From Cryobacterium sp. PH31-L1 (GTDB lineage Bacteria > Actinomycetota > Actinomycetes > Actinomycetales > Microbacteriaceae): a stretch of 64,000 bases of DNA. The notes under the pieces were generated by a model that was not told the DNA's origin, ran no database searches, and was given only the letters and a program-made list of their open reading frames with translations. Shown here piece after piece: positions 60,963 to 64,000 of this stretch. A program made the position numbers and the translations under genes. The DNA lies in NCBI RefSeq assembly GCF_030063145.1, contig NZ_JASISM010000001.1, positions 248,001 through 312,000 of the forward strand. The letters run 5' to 3'. Each line of letters begins with the position of its first letter. Position 1 is the stretch's first letter.

Positions 60963-63956
60963 ATGGTTCCTTTCCTCCTCGCGTTTGTCGTTCTTTCAGT
61001 GCTCACGCCCTGGCTCACCCGGCGTCTCGGTACCCGCGTCTTCTACCTGATCGCCCTGCTGCCGGTCGGGGCTTTCGCGTACACGCTCACCCAGACCGCC
61101 ACGGTCACCGCCGGTCGGGCCGTTACCCAGTTGATCCCGTGGATTCCGCACCTTGGCATCAGCCTCTCCTTTCGAGTTGACACGCTGGCCTGGCTGCTCG
61201 CCCTCGTCGTGACGGGCATCGGCGCCCTCGTTCTGATCTATTGCGCTCGGTATTTCACCGATGGCGAACCCAGCCTCGGCCGTTTCGCGGCGCTGCTCCT
61301 GGCCTTCGCCGGCACCATGTACGGTCTGGTCACCGCGGACGACCTGGTGATCATGTTCATGTTCTGGGAGATCACCAGCGTGCTCTCCTATCTGCTGATC
61401 GGGCATTACACGCACAAACGCGAGAGCCGCGGCGCCGCCCTGCAGGCGCTGATCGTGACGACCTTCGGCGGGCTGGTCATGCTGGTGGGCGTCGTGATGA
61501 TCTCGGTCGCCTCCGGCACGACGAGCCTCGCCTACATCGTGGCCAACCCGGTGACCAGCCCCATGGGTATCTGGGCCGTGCTGCTCATTCTGGTCGGTGC
61601 GCTCTCCAAGAGCGCATTGGTGCCGTTCCATTTCTGGCTGCCGGCCGCGATGGCCGCTCCGACGCCGGTGAGCGCGTACCTGCACGCCGCCGCTATGGTG
61701 AAAGCCGGTATTTACATCGTCGCCCGACTCGCCCCCGGCTACGCCGACAGCGACGGCTGGCTGCCGGTGCTCGTCACCCTCGGCGTCTGGACCATGGTCG
61801 TCGGTGCCTGGCGTGCCCTGCGCCAGTACGACCTTAAACTGCTGCTCGCCTACGGCACGGTCAGCCAGCTTGGCTTCCTGATGATCGCGATCGGGTTCAA
61901 CACTCGCGACACCGCGCTCGCCGGCGCCGCTCTGCTGCTCGCTCACGCCCTCTACAAGGCCACGCTGTTTCTCGTCGTCGGCGTGATCGACCACCGGGCC
62001 GGCACCCGCGACTGGCGCAAGCTCAGCGGCGTCGGTCGCACGGCTCCCGGCCTCGCCGTCATCGCGCTCATTGCTGTCGCCTCGATGGCCGGTTTGCCGC
62101 CGTTGTTCGGTTTCGTCGCCAAGGAGGCCGTGTTCACCTCCCTGCTGGATGCGGGTGTCGGCGGATCGGGTTGGGGCTACGCGGCGCTCATCGGCACGGC
62201 CGTCGGGTCGGTGCTGACGGTGGCGTACAGCATCCGTTTCTTCTGGGGCGCGTTCGGAACGCGCAGGAAACAGCCGAAAACAGTGCTGCACGCGAGCCCG
62301 TGGGACACACTGCTCGCGCCCGGCGTACTCACCGTCGCGACCATCGGTCTCGGCCTGTTCGCCTCCGTGCTCGACCCGCTGCTCGCACCGTATGCCGACA
62401 CAGTTCCGGGCGCCGGCAGCCTCACCGAACCGCCGTACCACCTCGCGTTATGGCACGGTCTCGAACCTGCCCTCTTCCTGAGCGTGGTCGTGCTACTGCT
62501 CGGGGCGCTGCTGTTCCGCGCGCGCCGCGGGGTGTCGCGGCTGCAGTCGAAGGTGCCCGACTACATCGACGCCGGGCGTGGTTACGGCAAGGCCATTCGC
62601 GCCGTCGACCGTATCGCCGCGCGGGTCACCCACTTCGCCCAGCGGGGCGGCCTGCCGCAGTACCTCGGCACCATCCTGACCGTCTTCGTGCTCGCCCTCG
62701 GGTTTGCGGCCTTCGTCAACCGCACCTGGCCCGACACAATCGTGCTCTGGGACTATCCCGGCCAGGTACTCATCGCCCTCATCATGGGAATCTGCGCCGT
62801 CATGGCAGCCCAAGTCGGGCAGAGGATGACCGCGGTCATCCTCGCCGGCGTCACCGGCTACGGCCTGGTCGCCCTGTTCGCTTTTCACGGAGCGCCCGAT
62901 CTCGCCCTCACCCAGGCCCTCGTCGAGTCGATCACCCTGGTGATCTTTGTGCTCGTGCTGCGCCGACTGCCCGCGAACATCGCCCAGCACAACAAGCCGG
63001 TGCGCCGCAAGCGTCGCCTGCTGATCGGCAGCCTGGTCGGCCTGGTCATGGGCACCATCGGCTTCATCGCGCTCGGTGCGCGGGACTTCGCGAGCATCGC
63101 CGGGGCCCTGCCCCAGTTGTCGGTCGACGACGGGCACGGCGACAACATCGTCAACGTGATGCTCGTGGACATTCGGGCCTGGGACACGATGGGTGAGGTG
63201 TCGGTGCTCATCGTCGTGGCCACCGGCGTTGCGAGCCTGCTGTTCGTGTCGGGGCGCAACTCGGTCGTGCCCAGGTTGAAGGAATCCCGCAGCCTGCGCT
63301 CGGTGGCGAACCGTCGTCGCGTCGTCGCCGACCCTGAGCTGTCCAGCGAGGGCCACGCCGTCACCCGGCAGGCTTTTCTCCTCGCCGGGCGTAAGAACGA
63401 CCCAAGCAGCCGGTCGATTCTCATTGAAGTGCTCGTGCGGTTGCTCTTCCACCCCGCGATGATCGTGTCGATCTACCTGCTGTTCGCCGGTCACAACCTG
63501 CCCGGCGGAGGGTTCGCCGGCGGGCTGTTGGCCGGCCTGGCCTTGGTGGCCCGGTATCTGGCCGGCGGACGCTACGAGCTCAGCGAAGCGGCCCCGATCG
63601 ATCCGGGCAAAATCCTGGGTCTGGGCGTGATTCTCGCCGTGGGCATGGCCGTGGTCTCTCTGTTCTTCGACGGGATCCCGCTCGAGTCGGCCTACTTCAC
63701 CGCGTCCGTGCCCGTGCTCGGTGACCTCTCGTTCGGCACCTCGACCATCTTCGATATCGGCGTCTATCTCGTTGTCATCGGCCTGACCTATGACATTCTG
63801 CGCAGCCTCGGAAGCGAAATCGACCGGCAGAGCGAAAATGACGAGATCGGGCCGCGGCCGGAGTCGGTGACCGACGCCGAGCCATCCACCGACACTGCAG
63901 CCAGCGTGAGCATCACCCCCGAGATCGAGCCCGCGAACGGAGGATCACCCCAATGA
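60963..63956 (+). CDS. mrpA: Na+/H+ antiporter subunit A, fused A and B domains (MrpAB)
   Basis: The 997-residue protein is the large subunit of the Mrp multisubunit cation/proton antiporter. It has an NADH dehydrogenase subunit-5-like core of many helices, including ITSVLSYLLIGHYTHKRESRG near residue 137 and AMAAPTPVSAYLHAAAMVKAG near 230. The C-terminal third carries an MnhB-type domain (LFHPAMIVSIYLLFAGHNLPGG near residue 830). The last 50 residues are polar and disordered. The ATG has a GGAGG site; the stop overlaps the next gene (ATGA). Confidence 0.93.
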   Translation: MVPFLLAFVVLSVLTPWLTRRLGTRVFYLIALLPVGAFAYTLTQTATVTAGRAVTQLIPWIPHLGISLSFRVDTLAWLLALVVTGIGALVLIYCARYFTDGEPSLGRFAALLLAFAGTMYGLVTADDLVIMFMFWEITSVLSYLLIGHYTHKRESRGAALQALIVTTFGGLVMLVGVVMISVASGTTSLAYIVANPVTSPMGIWAVLLILVGALSKSALVPFHFWLPAAMAAPTPVSAYLHAAAMVKAGIYIVARLAPGYADSDGWLPVLVTLGVWTMVVGAWRALRQYDLKLLLAYGTVSQLGFLMIAIGFNTRDTALAGAALLLAHALYKATLFLVVGVIDHRAGTRDWRKLSGVGRTAPGLAVIALIAVASMAGLPPLFGFVAKEAVFTSLLDAGVGGSGWGYAALIGTAVGSVLTVAYSIRFFWGAFGTRRKQPKTVLHASPWDTLLAPGVLTVATIGLGLFASVLDPLLAPYADTVPGAGSLTEPPYHLALWHGLEPALFLSVVVLLLGALLFRARRGVSRLQSKVPDYIDAGRGYGKAIRAVDRIAARVTHFAQRGGLPQYLGTILTVFVLALGFAAFVNRTWPDTIVLWDYPGQVLIALIMGICAVMAAQVGQRMTAVILAGVTGYGLVALFAFHGAPDLALTQALVESITLVIFVLVLRRLPANIAQHNKPVRRKRRLLIGSLVGLVMGTIGFIALGARDFASIAGALPQLSVDDGHGDNIVNVMLVDIRAWDTMGEVSVLIVVATGVASLLFVSGRNSVVPRLKESRSLRSVANRRRVVADPELSSEGHAVTRQAFLLAGRKNDPSSRSILIEVLVRLLFHPAMIVSIYLLFAGHNLPGGGFAGGLLAGLALVARYLAGGRYELSEAAPIDPGKILGLGVILAVGMAVVSLFFDGIPLESAYFTASVPVLGDLSFGTSTIFDIGVYLVVIGLTYDILRSLGSEIDRQSENDEIGPRPESVTDAEPSTDTAASVSITPEIEPANGGSPQ

Positions 63957-64000
63957 GCGCCTCCCTCACCCTCGTCATTGTGATGGCCGTGATGTATGCG
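63953..64000 (+). CDS. mrpC: Na+/H+ antiporter subunit C (MrpC), N-terminal end
   Basis: Only the first 16 codons are present before the right edge; they encode a hydrophobic start (MSASLTLVIVMAVMYA) as expected for the first helix of MrpC/MnhC. The ATG overlaps the mrpA stop as ATGA, the usual gene order. The gene is truncated by the end of the window. Confidence 0.8.
   Translation, partial: MSASLTLVIVMAVMYA

Overview
The window is about 64 kb of high-GC actinobacterial chromosome, most likely from the Microbacteriaceae (Cryobacterium/Salinibacterium-like; placement is inference). Supporting signs are the DUF3817-guaA pair, sucCD, a DUF6350-purN-purH block, a PcrA-type helicase, an MrpAB-fused antiporter, and the oligomer CGGATGC/GCATCCG scattered through the whole sequence. 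Gene density is normal. No rRNA, tRNA, CRISPR array, transposase or phage gene was seen.

Layout. 1-2990: SURF1, DUF3817 and guaA, ending in a clear terminator. 3080-7610: small accessory modules, namely a TetR/EamA exporter pair with two matching operators, a FitA/VapC toxin-antitoxin pair, an SRPBCC protein convergent with MarR, a second EamA exporter, and a 50-residue membrane protein. 7600-12330: Bax inhibitor-1 family protein, a glycerophosphodiesterase, a YhgE/Pip-like membrane protein with its TetR regulator, a decayed glycerophosphodiesterase 3' end, and a GrpB-family protein. 12435-19690: PcrA helicase, an FUSC protein, then a three-gene flavin electron-transfer operon (ferric-reductase-like membrane oxidoreductase, FMN-binding protein on an Ala-rich stalk, ApbE) and an F420-type NADP oxidoreductase. 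19850-28360: DUF3054, VIT1-like transporter, sucCD, DUF6350-purN-purH, and an amino-acid dehydrogenase.

28360-35700: two simple-sequence repeats, DedA, a short leader ORF, a heterodimeric ABC exporter, a cupin and a DUF4389 protein. 35726-40841: a maltose-type ABC importer (malE, malF, malG) divergent from its LacI regulator, with two LacI operators and a strong hairpin between malE and malF. 40870-45100: alkyltransferase-like protein, GNAT, NADP isocitrate dehydrogenase, and a TPCP-motif metal P-type ATPase. 45270-52855: two tandem large secreted subtilases. 52856-56790: GGGCCC palindromes and two direct repeats around a block of MFS, VOC dioxygenase (MhqO-like), MhqD-like hydrolase and DUF2568. 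The right end has purU, an MFS exporter, an AnsP-like permease and the start of an Mrp antiporter operon.

Two themes run through the window. First, many genes (12 counted) have a TANNNT hexamer exactly six bases before the start codon, the layout expected for leaderless mRNA; others use Shine-Dalgarno sites. Second, small transporter or efflux genes are repeatedly paired divergently with a TetR, MarR or LacI regulator, with palindromic operators visible between them. The most unusual local features are the GGGCCC repeat family, the decayed phosphodiesterase end flanking the YhgE/TetR module, the Ala-rich stalk of the FMN protein, the 33-codon leader ORF before the ABC exporter, and a G14 tract next to an octamer repeat behind dedA.
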